Below, one piece after another: positions 41,815 through 51,387 of a DNA stretch of 64,000 bases. The translations under genes and the position numbers were made by a program. The notes under the pieces were generated by a model. The model saw nothing but the letters and a program-made list of their open reading frames with translations, had not been told where the DNA came from and made no database searches. Numbering within the stretch: position 1 is the first letter of the stretch; every line of letters begins with the position of its first letter. This DNA comes from an uncultured Oscillospiraceae bacterium (GTDB lineage: Bacteria > Bacillota > Clostridia > Oscillospirales > Oscillospiraceae), in assembly GCA_934591895.1 (NCBI GenBank), contig CAKTPP010000009.1, positions 11,569-75,568 on the forward strand, in the 5' to 3' direction.

Positions 41815-43866
41815 TTATTCTTCGCGTTCCGGCGCCATCAGGGTCAGCAGATACCGGCTGCTGGAGCGCTTGACGGCCGCCATGTAGATCCATTCTACCA
41901 CACACAGCAGCAAAATCATAGCACCGGCGGTGATCATCAGCTCTGTCATGCCGTGCTGCGCCTGTGCGGTGAGCATACCGGTGAAGAGCGCGCGCACGCC
42001 GAACACACTGCTGACCGCCGCCACGCCGACCGGCAGACCGAAGTACCAGTTGATCTGCGCCTTTGCCGCGCGGCAGAGCGTGTCGTGCTCTGCGCCGAGG
42101 CGCACGAGCGTCCGGTAGCGGCGCGCGGCCTTCTGCTGCCCCATGAGAAACTGCACGCCGATGACGGTGTTGGCCACGACGAGGAAAATGATCGCCAGAT
42201 AAATGGTCAGGTAGCTTGCCGCGACGATGTAAAACAGCTCCCGGCCGAGGTTTTGCAGGTAGCTCTCGTATTCCAGCCCGAGCGGATCGAGCCGCCCGTT
42301 CATGTCCGCAATGGCGAGCATGAGGCTCTTGCCCTCCGTCGCGGACGGGGCGAGCACAGCGTCGAGATAGACGTCATAGTCGCCCTGCGTGTAGTGGTCA
42401 AACGCGGCGTCCGGCACGATGAGCGCGAACGACATCGTGATTGAGCGGTCGGTCACGACGCTCACCGACTGCACCTGCCCCGTGAGCGTGAACGGCGCGC
42501 CGTCGATCGTGACGGCAGCGCCGTCCGCGATCAGGCGGTCGAGCAGCGCCGTGTTTTCTGCCGACGATACATCGCTGTCGCAGTAGACGGCGGCCTCGTC
42601 GGGTGCAAGCGTCAGCTCCGGCAGACCGGCCGCGTCCAGCAGCCGGTTATAGCTGCCGAGCGCGATGAGGTGCGGATAGCTCGCGGTCTCGAGCAGGTAC
42701 TGCAGCTGCTGCCGCTTGTCGGAGGCGGGAAGGGCGTCGACGGTGCGCTGCAGGGCGGGAAATTTCACGGCGTTCTGGTAGTCCGTGCTCGTGCGCACGC
42801 GGCCGATGCGCATCTCAAAGAGGTCGGAAAACGCATCGTCGAGCCCGCCTGCGGCAAGCGTCCGGCGGAGGTCGTCCGCACTCTGGCCGTCGGAGCGGAA
42901 CGTGTAGTCGAGCGTGTGCGTCTCGGCTCTGGATGAGCGCGCGGTCGCAACGCCCGCGCCGAAGCAGCACAGCGCAGCGAGGATGAGCAGGGAGCTGATC
43001 GCCAGCGTCCCCGAGCGGTGGATGACCGTCTCCTCGACCTGGCGGAAGTTGAACACCCGCAGCCTGCCTGCGCCGCCGCGCCGGGCGAGCCGGTCGATGC
43101 CGAAGCGCAGCCCGTAAAACAGCAGCAGCGTGCCCGACAGACCGAGCGCAAGCGTGCCCGCCATATAGCGCAGACTGCTCCACGCGTACCCGCGGATGGC
43201 GAACGTGTACGCTCCGGCGAGCAGCGCCGCGCCCAGCACGAGCGCCGCGGCGTAGACGGCGGCGGGACGCTGCCGCTTCGTGCCCTCCGGTGTCTCGGTG
43301 AGCAGCGCGCCGATCTCCTCACGCACGATCTTCCCGCTGAGGATGAGTGAGGCCAGCAGCTTGATCGCAAGAAAGCCCACGGCCGTCCAGACGATGGCGG
43401 GCAGCGACAGCGTGAAGCGATGCCCCACGATGCCGAGCCCGACGAGCCGCGCCGTGACGAGACTGATGAGCTCCGAGATCAGCACCGCTGCCGGCAGACC
43501 GATGGCCAGCGCGATGACGCTGCTGCGCAGATCCTCCGCCAGCAGCATGCCGAAGAGCGTGCGCCGCTGCATGCCGAGCATGAGGTAAACGCCGAATTCG
43601 TGCCGCCGCCGCGCGAGCTGAAAGCGGTTGGCGTAATAAACGAGGAAAAACAGGATGCACAGCGTCATGGTGTACAGCGCCGGGACGAGCGTCAGCAGCC
43701 GGTTCACGGCGTCGCTCTCCATCGTTTTGAGAAACACGATCACATCCTGATGCGACAGGGAGAGAATGATGTAAAACGCGATGATCGCAATGAGCAGGGA
43801 GGCGAAAAACAGCCCGTTTTCCCGGCGGCTGCGGCGGCTGTTGCGCTTGACGAGTTCAGAGAACAT
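41815..43866 (-). CDS. BceB-type ABC permease (antimicrobial-peptide resistance)
   Basis: 683 residues from the ATG at 43866 (GGAGGAGG eight bases upstream). Ten membrane helices in the Bce order: one helix, a three-helix group with 'RRRHEFGVYLMLGMQRRTLFGM' coupling helix, further helices, then a large extracytoplasmic domain of about 200 residues (around 310-520) between helices 7 and 8, then three C-terminal helices. The large domain binds peptide-lipid II complexes in known systems. Overlaps the ATPase gene by 11 bases. Confidence 0.91.
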   Translation of the reverse strand: MFSELVKRNSRRSRRENGLFFASLLIAIIAFYIILSLSHQDVIVFLKTMESDAVNRLLTLVPALYTMTLCILFFLVYYANRFQLARRRHEFGVYLMLGMQRRTLFGMLLAEDLRSSVIALAIGLPAAVLISELISLVTARLVGLGIVGHRFTLSLPAIVWTAVGFLAIKLLASLILSGKIVREEIGALLTETPEGTKRQRPAAVYAAALVLGAALLAGAYTFAIRGYAWSSLRYMAGTLALGLSGTLLLFYGLRFGIDRLARRGGAGRLRVFNFRQVEETVIHRSGTLAISSLLILAALCCFGAGVATARSSRAETHTLDYTFRSDGQSADDLRRTLAAGGLDDAFSDLFEMRIGRVRTSTDYQNAVKFPALQRTVDALPASDKRQQLQYLLETASYPHLIALGSYNRLLDAAGLPELTLAPDEAAVYCDSDVSSAENTALLDRLIADGAAVTIDGAPFTLTGQVQSVSVVTDRSITMSFALIVPDAAFDHYTQGDYDVYLDAVLAPSATEGKSLMLAIADMNGRLDPLGLEYESYLQNLGRELFYIVAASYLTIYLAIIFLVVANTVIGVQFLMGQQKAARRYRTLVRLGAEHDTLCRAAKAQINWYFGLPVGVAAVSSVFGVRALFTGMLTAQAQHGMTELMITAGAMILLLCVVEWIYMAAVKRSSSRYLLTLMAPEREE

Positions 43867-44629
43867 TGGCACTGCCTCCTCCGAGCTGCGCCATCACGGA
43901 CAGGATGCGCCCGTAAAATGCCTGCTGCGTCTCGTCCGGCACGTCGCGCCGCAGCTCGTGAAAGAGCACACCGTCCTGAATGAAGAGAATGCGCCTGCAG
44001 TAGCTTGCGGCGTTGCAGTCGTGCGTGACCATGAGGATGGTCGCACCGGCGTCCGTGTTCAGCCCGGAGAGCTTTTCCATGAGCGCGCGTGCGTTTTTCG
44101 AGTCGAGCGCGCCGGTCGGCTCGTCGGCCAGCACGATCTCGGGGTCGAGGATGAGCGCGCGCGCCGCCGCGATGCGCTGCTTCTGCCCGCCGGACATCTG
44201 CGCCGGAAACTTGTCGAGCACGTCCGTCACCTCGAGGTAGTCGGCGAGCTTTTGCAGCCGCTCCCGGCTCTCGGCCTCAGACACGCCGTGCAGCGACAGC
44301 GGCAGGAGGATATTTTCGCGGCCGGTGAGGTTGTCGATGAGCTCAAAGTTCTGAAACAGGTAGCCGATCTCTTTGCCGCGGTAGTCGGCCAGCGCCTTGC
44401 CGTGCAGCGTCGTGACGCACTTGCCGTGCAGCGCGACGGCGCCGGCGGTCGGCGCGATGACGGTCGCGATGCAGTTGAGCAGCGTCGATTTGCCCGAGCC
44501 GCTGCTGCCCATGATGCCGAGAAACTCACCCGGCATGACCTGAAACGAGATGCCGTCGAGCGCGCGGGTCAGATTCGGCTCCTTGCCGTAATATTTCTTC
44601 AGGGCTGCAATTTCGAGAATGGGGTCCAT
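43856..44629 (-). CDS. BceA-type ABC ATPase
   Basis: 257 residues from the ATG at 44629 with AAAGGAGGT upstream. Walker A 'GSSGSGKSTLLNCIA', Q-loop 'LFQNFELIDNLT', signature 'MSGGQKQRIAAARAL', Walker B 'IVLADEPTGALDSKN', H-loop 'MVTHD'. First gene of A-B-R-S. Confidence 0.93.
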   Translation of the reverse strand: MDPILEIAALKKYYGKEPNLTRALDGISFQVMPGEFLGIMGSSGSGKSTLLNCIATVIAPTAGAVALHGKCVTTLHGKALADYRGKEIGYLFQNFELIDNLTGRENILLPLSLHGVSEAESRERLQKLADYLEVTDVLDKFPAQMSGGQKQRIAAARALILDPEIVLADEPTGALDSKNARALMEKLSGLNTDAGATILMVTHDCNAASYCRRILFIQDGVLFHELRRDVPDETQQAFYGRILSVMAQLGGGSANVL

Positions 44630-44688
44630 TGCACATACCTCCTTTGGATTCTGATGCCATGGTACAACACCCGGCACGAAAAATCCAC

Positions 44689-44713
44689 TTACAGTATCTG
44701 AAAGGTTTTGTAA
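44689..44713 (-). promoter_or_regulatory. Possible response-regulator site before the Bce-type operon
   Basis: Inverted repeat TTACA-N15-TGTAA, 60 bases before the bceA-like start. The position suits autoregulation by the encoded regulator, but no convincing -10 element was seen nearby. Confidence 0.35.
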
Positions 44714-44728
44714 AAGCGCGCGGACGCG

Positions 44729-44763
44729 AAAATGCCGCAGGCAGCTGACTGCCTGCGGCATTT
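44729..44763 (-). terminator. Terminator of the DUF1538/PII operon
   Basis: AAATGCCGCAGGCAG-CTGA-CTGCCTGCGGCATTT, with T-rich ends on both strands. Confidence 0.85.
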
Positions 44764-44780
44764 GGCTTCTTTTCAGAGGG

Positions 44781-45509
44781 TCACAGCGTGTTCTCGCCGG
44801 TCTCGAGACCGATGACCTCGTCCACCGGCAGCGAGAGAATGATGCCGTGCGCATCCGTGCGCAGGCCGCAGGCGTCGCTGATGGCGTTCATGACGGCGGC
44901 CTTCTTTTCACGCGGCGTGACGATGATGACGAACTCCTCTTCCTCCTGCATGGAGATGCCGAGCTTGCGGCTGATGCGCTCGGAGTTCTGGCGGCGTCCC
45001 TTGAGGATCGTGCCGCCCATGGCGCCCGCGCTTCTTGCGGCGTCGATGGCGTCGCTGCTGTAGCCGTTGCTGAGCGCGACCCAGATGGCGGCGTAACCCG
45101 CGCCGGTTTGCATATCGGACATATCGCTACACACCCTTTCTTCGATCTTCTGTTCTATGGTCTCGCGCAGCTGGTCGTTCATCAGCTGGAGCATCGGCCG
45201 CTGCAGCCCCGTGATCGGGATCGTCAGCACGATGCCGCCGCCGCGCTTGTTGAGCGGAATGCGCTGCTGCAGCGCGTCAAGCAGGTCGCGCACAAGAAAC
45301 TTCGGCAGCAGCCCGATCGTGAGCAGGCGGCTGCTGCCGCTCAGCCCGAAGATGTCAAGCATTTCCGACGGCGCCGTGCCGTGCCCCTGACACTGGTAGT
45401 AGATCGGGATGCGGAAATTCTGAAACGTCTGCTCGAGCTTGCGGCGGTATTCGTGGTTGGTGATGATGAGCACCATGCGCGGTGCGAGTCGGTTTTCGGA
45501 ATGTATCAT
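44781..45509 (-). CDS. Tandem PII-like signalling protein
   Basis: 242 residues, about twice the size of GlnB. Both halves look PII-like: the first starts 'MVLIITNHEYRRKLEQTFQ' after a short leader, the second contains 'SAGAMGGTILKGR' and 'EEEEFVIIVTPREKKAAVMNAI', which match the PII pattern of a GGTI.GR T-loop base followed by a ferredoxin-like strand. It overlaps the DUF1538 gene by four bases (ATGA), as in other membrane-protein/PII pairs where the PII partner gates the channel in response to nucleotides or metabolites. The ligand is unknown. Confidence 0.75.
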   Translation of the reverse strand: MIHSENRLAPRMVLIITNHEYRRKLEQTFQNFRIPIYYQCQGHGTAPSEMLDIFGLSGSSRLLTIGLLPKFLVRDLLDALQQRIPLNKRGGGIVLTIPITGLQRPMLQLMNDQLRETIEQKIEERVCSDMSDMQTGAGYAAIWVALSNGYSSDAIDAARSAGAMGGTILKGRRQNSERISRKLGISMQEEEEFVIIVTPREKKAAVMNAISDACGLRTDAHGIILSLPVDEVIGLETGENTL

Positions 45510-47026
45510 ATCTCTTCGTCCTCCAGGTCGATGACACCGTCATCGGGCAGCAGGTCAGCTTTGTTCTCCGCCACGGCTTTGGCTCTATGTACGTAAATGA
45601 CGCCCATGATCTGAATGGCGACCGGCGGCGCGAGCGCGACGAGCGCCACCACGCCGAAGGCGTCCGTGACGACGTTGCCGCCGAGCGCGGTGCACGCGCC
45701 CATAGCCAGCGGCAGCAGGAAGGTGGAGGTCATGGGCCCGCTCGCCACGCCGCCGGAGTCGAAGGCGATGCCCACGAACACGGACGGCACATAGCGCGCG
45801 AGGATGAGCGCGAGCGCGTAGCCCGGCACGAGGATCCAGTAGATGCTGATGCCGGTCAGCACACGCACCATTGACAGCATCACCGCGCAGGCCACGCCGA
45901 TGGACAGCGCCGTGTTCATCATGCCCTGCGACACCGTGCCGCCGGTGACATCCTCGACCTGCTTGTTGAGCACCTGTACGGCGGGCTCCGCCTTGACGAT
46001 GTAGTAGCCGATGAGCGCGCCGATCGGGATGAGCACCCAGCGGTATGTGCTGTCCGCCAGACCCGAGCCGAGCAGGTTGCCCACGGGCGTGAAGCCGATG
46101 TTCACGCCGGTCAGAAACAGGATCAGGCCGATGACGGTGTACAGAAAGCCGACGCCGGTGCGCAGCAGCTGCCGCCGGCGGTAGTGGTGCGTCAGCAGCT
46201 GGAACAGCACGAACACCGCTATGATCGGCAGGATGCTCAGCAGCACTTCTTTCGCGTAGTCCGGCAGGCCGATGGCGAACTGACGCACCACGTCGCGCGT
46301 CGTGACGACCGGCGCGATCTCCACGGCGGAGTAGATCGCATCGCTCGGGTGGTAGAAGATGCCGAGCAGTAGCACCATCAGGATCGGCCCGATGCTGCAC
46401 AGCGCGACCAGACCGAAGCTGTCGTCATCGTGCCCCTGCGCGGTGCGCAGTGCCGACACGCCGACGCCCAGCGCCATGATAAACGGCACGGTGATCGGCC
46501 CCGTCGTGACGCCGCCGGCGTCAAACGCGACGGCGAGAAAATCCTTTGGGGAAAACAGTGTCAGCAAAAACAGCAGCGCGTACGCGATCAGCAGGCACTT
46601 TGCCAGCGACGCGCGATAGAAGATGCGCAGCACGGCCAGCGCCAGAAAGACGCCCACGCCGACGGCGACCGTCCAGATCAGGACGTTGTTGGGGATGGAC
46701 GCGACCTGATTTGCCAGCACCTGCAGATCCGGCTCTGCGATGGTGATGATCGTACCGAGTGCGAACGACACGAGCACGACCAGAATGACCTTTTCATGCT
46801 TTGCCAGCGTCTTGCCGACGCCCTCGCCGAGCGGGGTCATGGACATTTCGGCGCCGAGCTGGAAAAAACCCATGCCGAAGATCAGCAGCACGGCGCCGGT
46901 CAGAAACAGCGCCAGCGTGCCGATCTCCATCGGGACGAGCGTGACGCTCAGCACCAGCACGATCAGCGTGATCGGCAGGACGCTGGACAGAGATTCCTTT
47001 ACTTTTTCTTTGAGCTTTTCATTCAT
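45506..47026 (-). CDS. DUF1538-family membrane protein with two repeated halves
   Basis: 506 residues, twelve or more membrane helices. The same signature occurs twice: 'FDAGGVTTGPIT' (about 168) and 'FDSGGVASGPMT' (about 422), showing an internal duplication like many secondary transporters. An acidic cytoplasmic C-terminus ('DDGVIDLEDEEI') follows. The family has no established substrate. Direct coupling to a PII-like gene suggests a regulated transporter or channel. Confidence 0.85.
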   Translation of the reverse strand: MNEKLKEKVKESLSSVLPITLIVLVLSVTLVPMEIGTLALFLTGAVLLIFGMGFFQLGAEMSMTPLGEGVGKTLAKHEKVILVVLVSFALGTIITIAEPDLQVLANQVASIPNNVLIWTVAVGVGVFLALAVLRIFYRASLAKCLLIAYALLFLLTLFSPKDFLAVAFDAGGVTTGPITVPFIMALGVGVSALRTAQGHDDDSFGLVALCSIGPILMVLLLGIFYHPSDAIYSAVEIAPVVTTRDVVRQFAIGLPDYAKEVLLSILPIIAVFVLFQLLTHHYRRRQLLRTGVGFLYTVIGLILFLTGVNIGFTPVGNLLGSGLADSTYRWVLIPIGALIGYYIVKAEPAVQVLNKQVEDVTGGTVSQGMMNTALSIGVACAVMLSMVRVLTGISIYWILVPGYALALILARYVPSVFVGIAFDSGGVASGPMTSTFLLPLAMGACTALGGNVVTDAFGVVALVALAPPVAIQIMGVIYVHRAKAVAENKADLLPDDGVIDLEDEEI

Positions 47027-47091
47027 ACGGTTGTGGGGGTCCTCCTTTCGCGGGGTGATTCAGGATCGCTGCACGACCGCATTGCAGTCAG

Positions 47092-48906
47092 TCAGTTGCG
47101 GTTGACGATCGCCATGAACTCCTCACCGGTGATGGTCTCCTTCTCATAGAGATACTTGGCCAGCTCGTCGAGCTTGGCGCGGTTTTCCGTGAGGATGCCG
47201 ACGGCCTTGGCGTGCTGCTGTTTCACGAGCGCGACGACCTGATGGTCGATCCGCGTCTGTGTTTCGGCCGAGCAGGCGAGGGAGGTGTCGCCGCCGAGGT
47301 ACTGGTTCGTGACCGTCTCAAGCGCGACCATGTCGAACTCCTCGCTCATGCCGTAGCGCGTGATCATGCCGCGGGCGAGCTTCGTCGCCTGCTCAATGTC
47401 GTTGGACGCGCCGGTGGAGACGACGCCGAAGCGCACCTCCTCGGCGGCGCGGCCGCCGGTGAGCGTGGCGATCTTGTTTTCCAGCTCCTCTTTCGTCAGG
47501 AGATAGTGGTTGCCCTCCTCTACCTGCATCGTGTAGCCGAGCGCGCCGGATGTGCGCGGGATGATGGTGATCTTCTGCACGGGGGCGGAGTGCGTCTGCA
47601 ATGCGGCGACGAGCGCGTGGCCGATCTCGTGATAGGCCACCGTCCACTTCTCCTTGTCGGTGAGGATGGCGTTTTTCTTCTGATAGCCCGCGATGACGAC
47701 CTCGATGCTCTCCTCAAGGTCGGACTGCGTGGCAAAGCGCCGGCCGTCGCGCACGGCGCGCAGCGCAGCCTCGTTGACGATGTTGGCGAGCTCCGCGCCG
47801 GATGCGCCGGAGGCCATGCGCGCGATCTGGCCAAAGTCCACGTCCTCGGCGACCCTGATCTTGCGGGCGTGCACCCTGAGGATCTCCTCTCGGCCCTTGA
47901 GGTCGGGCAGCTCCACAGGCACGCGCCGGTCAAAGCGGCCGGGCCGCGTGAGCGCGGGGTCGAGCGATTCGGGGCGGTTCGTGGCGGCGAGGATGATGAC
48001 GCCGTTGTTGCCCTCGAAACCGTCCATCTCGGTCAGCAGCTGGTTGAGCGTCTGCTCGCGCTCGTCGTTGCCGCCGAGCTGCCCGTCGCGCTTTTTGCCG
48101 ATGGCGTCGATCTCGTCGATGAACACGATGCAGGGCGCCTTCTCCTTGGCCTGCCGGAACAGGTCGCGTACCTTCGACGCGCCCATGCCGACGAACATCT
48201 CCACAAATTCCGAGCCGGAGATGGAGAAAAACGGCACGTTTGCCTCGCCGGCGACGGCCTTGGCCAGCATCGTCTTGCCGGTTCCCGGAGGGCCGACGAG
48301 CAGGATGCCCTTGGGCATGGACGCGCCGATCTCCTGATACTTCGACGGGTCGTGCAGGTAGTCGACGATCTCGGTCAGGTTCTCCTTGGCCTCGTCCTCA
48401 CCGGCGACGTCGGAGAACTTGATGCCCTCGGCGGACTTGACATAGACCTTTGCGTTCGAGCCGCCGAGCCCGAACATCATGGAGTTCGGCCCGCCGGCCT
48501 TGTTCGTCATGCGCTTGAGCATGAACTGGCCGAGGGCAACAAAACCCACGATCGGCAGCAGCCACGTCAGCAGAAATGACAGAAACGGCGACATCTGCTC
48601 GACGATCTCGCTCGAGAACTCCGCGCCGGAGTCCTTCAGGCGGTAGATCAGGTCGGGATCGTCCATCAGGCCGGTCTTGTATACCTGCGTGTCGTCTTTG
48701 TTCGTGAAGAGGATCTGGTTGTCCTGCACCTCCACGCGGCCGATCTCCTTGTTTTCCGTCATGGTCATGAACGTGCCGTAGTCGACTTCCTTGATCTGCC
48801 GCTGGCTCAGCCACGGCACGGCGAGGAAGTTGATGAGCAGCAGCACGAGCAGCGCCATGGCGTAGTAATACAGCATCGGCTTTTTCGGGCTTTTTACTTC
48901 ATTCAT
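47092..48906 (-). CDS. ftsH: ATP-dependent zinc metalloprotease FtsH
   Basis: 604 residues from the ATG at 48906 (AAGGAAG seven bases upstream). Two membrane helices (about 14-34 and 105-125) around a small external domain; AAA module with Walker A 'GPPGTGKT', Walker B 'IVFIDEIDAIG' and SRH 'ATNRPESLDPALTRPGRFDR'; zinc site HEIGH at 426-430 and a downstream Asp in 'GASNDIEQATKLARGMI'. It degrades membrane and regulatory proteins. This is shorter than the housekeeping FtsH of many Firmicutes, and no hpt or tilS gene is adjacent, so it may be a second copy. Confidence 0.95.
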   Translation of the reverse strand: MNEVKSPKKPMLYYYAMALLVLLLINFLAVPWLSQRQIKEVDYGTFMTMTENKEIGRVEVQDNQILFTNKDDTQVYKTGLMDDPDLIYRLKDSGAEFSSEIVEQMSPFLSFLLTWLLPIVGFVALGQFMLKRMTNKAGGPNSMMFGLGGSNAKVYVKSAEGIKFSDVAGEDEAKENLTEIVDYLHDPSKYQEIGASMPKGILLVGPPGTGKTMLAKAVAGEANVPFFSISGSEFVEMFVGMGASKVRDLFRQAKEKAPCIVFIDEIDAIGKKRDGQLGGNDEREQTLNQLLTEMDGFEGNNGVIILAATNRPESLDPALTRPGRFDRRVPVELPDLKGREEILRVHARKIRVAEDVDFGQIARMASGASGAELANIVNEAALRAVRDGRRFATQSDLEESIEVVIAGYQKKNAILTDKEKWTVAYHEIGHALVAALQTHSAPVQKITIIPRTSGALGYTMQVEEGNHYLLTKEELENKIATLTGGRAAEEVRFGVVSTGASNDIEQATKLARGMITRYGMSEEFDMVALETVTNQYLGGDTSLACSAETQTRIDHQVVALVKQQHAKAVGILTENRAKLDELAKYLYEKETITGEEFMAIVNRN

Positions 48907-48977
48907 GCGTATGCTTCCTTTGTTCAAAATATATGTGTACTGCGTGTGCGTTTTCCGGACTCGTGTAACGTAACTTT

Positions 48978-49006
48978 AGTTTACCACAACCGGAAACGCC
49001 TGTCCA
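48978..49006 (-). promoter_or_regulatory. ftsH promoter
   Basis: Minus strand TGGACA (49001-49006), 17 bases, TAAACT (48978-48983). Confidence 0.6.
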
Positions 49007-49171
49007 GTGAATAAACTGTGTACAGCGTGTACAAAAAAACCCCGATACGCCGGAAAAGAGACAACGAAACCGGAACCTGTGCAGCAAATGTTACGGAAGA
49101 AAGCACCCCGCGCCTGTATGATAGTTTTATAACAAAAACCTTTCCGAACCGACGGATGGAGGGATCACGCG

Positions 49172-50047
49172 ATGGAGATGCTTCTTTACCAGAGCACGCA
49201 GTTTCACGACGTAAAAAAGATCCTGGACCGCGCGCACGGCTTTGCGGGCCTTTTGACGGCCGGCGGCATCGAGGCGTCGCAGCTGGACGTGCCCTTCGTC
49301 TGCGACCAGAAGGTGCTCTCACGCTATGACGATGCGTGCAGCGATGTCCGCCGGATCCTTGCCGTGCAGCTTGGCCTCGAACTGCCGAAGGGGTTTTCCA
49401 TTCCGCTGGAGGCCGAGGATCTGGCGGCCTTTTTCTCGCAGCAGTGCTCCATGCGGCAGATGCAGGACTACCTCGCGCAAAAGCGCCGGCAGACGCAGGC
49501 GGACATTGCCGCGTGGCTGCGTGACCGCCCGTGGGACACGCATCCGGTCACGGCGGCGCAGGCCGCGGCGCAGAACTTTGTCTTTGACGCAGCGACCGGC
49601 CGCATCGGCACGGACGGGTGCTTCAACGCCGGCACAGTGCTCGAGCTGCCGTCGTCGGTCGACGGGGTGCGCGTGCGCACGCTCGCTGCCTATGCCATGG
49701 TGTCGTATACCTATCTGGACACGCTTGTCATTCCGGACAGTGTCGAGACGATCGAGCCGTATGCGTTTTATGATAAGGTGCACCTGCGCAGGGTCAACCT
49801 CCCGCAGGGACTCACCGTTATTCCGGAGGGCGTGTTCTCGCGCTGCATCGGCCTGACGGGCATCGTCATCCCGGACAGCGTGCGCGAGATCCACGACGAG
49901 GCGTTTTACCAGTGCAGCAATCTGGACACGGTCGTCATACCGGACGGCGTGGAGCGCATCGGCCGCTGCGCGTTTTTGAACGTGCGGCGCGTCATCTACC
50001 ACGGCGGCGCGAAGGGCTTCCCATGGGGCGCCGTGCGCGGCAACTGA
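49172..50047 (+). CDS. Leucine-rich-repeat (BspA/LRR_5 type) protein in the MoxR-VWA operon
   Basis: 291 residues; GGAGGG upstream of the ATG. No signal peptide, so it is probably cytoplasmic, unlike most surface BspA proteins. Residues 1-140 are an alpha-helical region of unknown family. Residues about 150-285 carry four or five BspA-type repeats, for example 'LVIPDSVETIEPYAFYD', 'LPQGLTVIPEGVFSRC', 'IVIPDSVREIHDEAFYQC' and 'VVIPDGVERIGRCAFLN'. It is 17 bases from the MoxR ATPase gene. A role as recognition or scaffold subunit of the MoxR-VWA machine is inferred from the operon only. Confidence 0.82.
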   Translation: MEMLLYQSTQFHDVKKILDRAHGFAGLLTAGGIEASQLDVPFVCDQKVLSRYDDACSDVRRILAVQLGLELPKGFSIPLEAEDLAAFFSQQCSMRQMQDYLAQKRRQTQADIAAWLRDRPWDTHPVTAAQAAAQNFVFDAATGRIGTDGCFNAGTVLELPSSVDGVRVRTLAAYAMVSYTYLDTLVIPDSVETIEPYAFYDKVHLRRVNLPQGLTVIPEGVFSRCIGLTGIVIPDSVREIHDEAFYQCSNLDTVVIPDGVERIGRCAFLNVRRVIYHGGAKGFPWGAVRGN

Positions 50048-50064
50048 GAAAGGCGGAATGGGAT

Positions 50065-51387
50065 ATGCATACGCTGCAATATGAGACCGCCGTCTGCGGC
50101 GGCAGCAATCTGAAAGCCCCGATGAAGCTCGACCTCCTGCGCTCGCTCTGCGCGCAGGAGCGCCGCGCGTGGCCGGAGGTCGTGCTCTGCCGGGTCGAGG
50201 GCGAGGCGCTGCCCGTGTGCTGCCTGAGCGAGGCGGCAGCGGGCGACCTGTTCTCGCGCGTGGGCGTCGTGTCCGCGCCGTCGGAGACGCTCACGGCGCT
50301 GCTGCGCACCGCACCCGTGCGGGCGCGGATCACGGCGCTGTGTGATTCCGCGGGCGAGCCGTGCGACGGTGACGCGCCGGATGTGTGGGGCTTTCTCGCC
50401 GAATATCGCTGCGGCGACGCGCTCAGCGCTGCGGTGCGCGCGGCGATCGACGGCGCGGCGGCGCGCGGCTGTGCGAGCGCGGAGGCGCTGACCGCGCGCG
50501 CCGAGTACCTGCTCGAGCAGGCTGTGCCGGAGGCGATCATCCTGCGCGTGTTCGCCGGGATGTTTTCCCTGCCGGAGTATCCCGAGATGGTGCCCGACCC
50601 GCAGGTGCGCTATGTGCAGGCCGACAGCTTCGGGGCGCTCACGCGCGCGCTGGCCTACCGCCTGTCGGGACTGCATCTGCGGCTGGTCGGCAGCAAGGGC
50701 TGCGGCAAAAACACGCTCATCCAGACGGTGGACTGGCTGCTCAACGTGCCGCAGTACCGGATGCAGGGTAACGCCGAGCTCGACAAGCTCGACCTGCTCG
50801 GCGGGCCGACGATCGAAAACGGCACCATGCGCTATCGCCTGAGCGATATGCTGCGCTATCTGGCCGCGGGCGCGGACGTCGTGCTCGACGAGGGCAACAC
50901 CATCAAGCCCGAATGCGCCGACGTGCTCCACTCGCTGACCGATGCCGCGCGCCAGATCCAGGTGCCCGGCTACGGTCTTGTGCAGATGCACCCGCACTCG
51001 GCGTTCACGATCACGATGAACGAGGACTACGCCGGTACGAACTTCATGAACGAGGCGACGATCGACCGCTTTACTCCTATCCACATCGCAGAGCCGGAGA
51101 GCATCGCGGACGTGCTGCGCCGCGTCGTGCCCGAGGCGAGCGGCGCGAGCCTGAACGTCTGCGACTATGTCTACTGCGCCATCCGCGACCGCATCCGCAG
51201 CGCCGGCGGCCTTGAGCCGGACGCGATGACGATCCGCGGCTTTATCGACGCCCTGCGCGCGGAGCCGCTGCTCGGCCTGCGCTGGGGCTTGCTGGACAAC
51301 GTGGCCTCCAAGCCGCAGGACGCCTACACCCGCCTGCAGCTGACGGAGCTCATCGAGAGCATGGTGCCGCAGGATGGACGGGTTTGA
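50065..51387 (+). CDS. MoxR-type AAA+ ATPase
   Basis: 440 residues from the ATG at 50065. The first ~190 residues are a variable helical domain. Walker A 'GSKGCGKNTL' (209-218) with an unusual Asn after Lys, Walker B 'GADVVLDEGN' with Asp-Glu, sensor 1 'AFTITMNEDYAGTNFMNEA' and an Arg finger region 'IDRFTPIHI' fit the AAA_5 (MoxR) group. MoxR ATPases act as chaperones with VWA proteins (CoxDE, RavA-ViaA). It overlaps the VWA gene by 14 bases. Confidence 0.9.
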   Translation: MHTLQYETAVCGGSNLKAPMKLDLLRSLCAQERRAWPEVVLCRVEGEALPVCCLSEAAAGDLFSRVGVVSAPSETLTALLRTAPVRARITALCDSAGEPCDGDAPDVWGFLAEYRCGDALSAAVRAAIDGAAARGCASAEALTARAEYLLEQAVPEAIILRVFAGMFSLPEYPEMVPDPQVRYVQADSFGALTRALAYRLSGLHLRLVGSKGCGKNTLIQTVDWLLNVPQYRMQGNAELDKLDLLGGPTIENGTMRYRLSDMLRYLAAGADVVLDEGNTIKPECADVLHSLTDAARQIQVPGYGLVQMHPHSAFTITMNEDYAGTNFMNEATIDRFTPIHIAEPESIADVLRRVVPEASGASLNVCDYVYCAIRDRIRSAGGLEPDAMTIRGFIDALRAEPLLGLRWGLLDNVASKPQDAYTRLQLTELIESMVPQDGRV

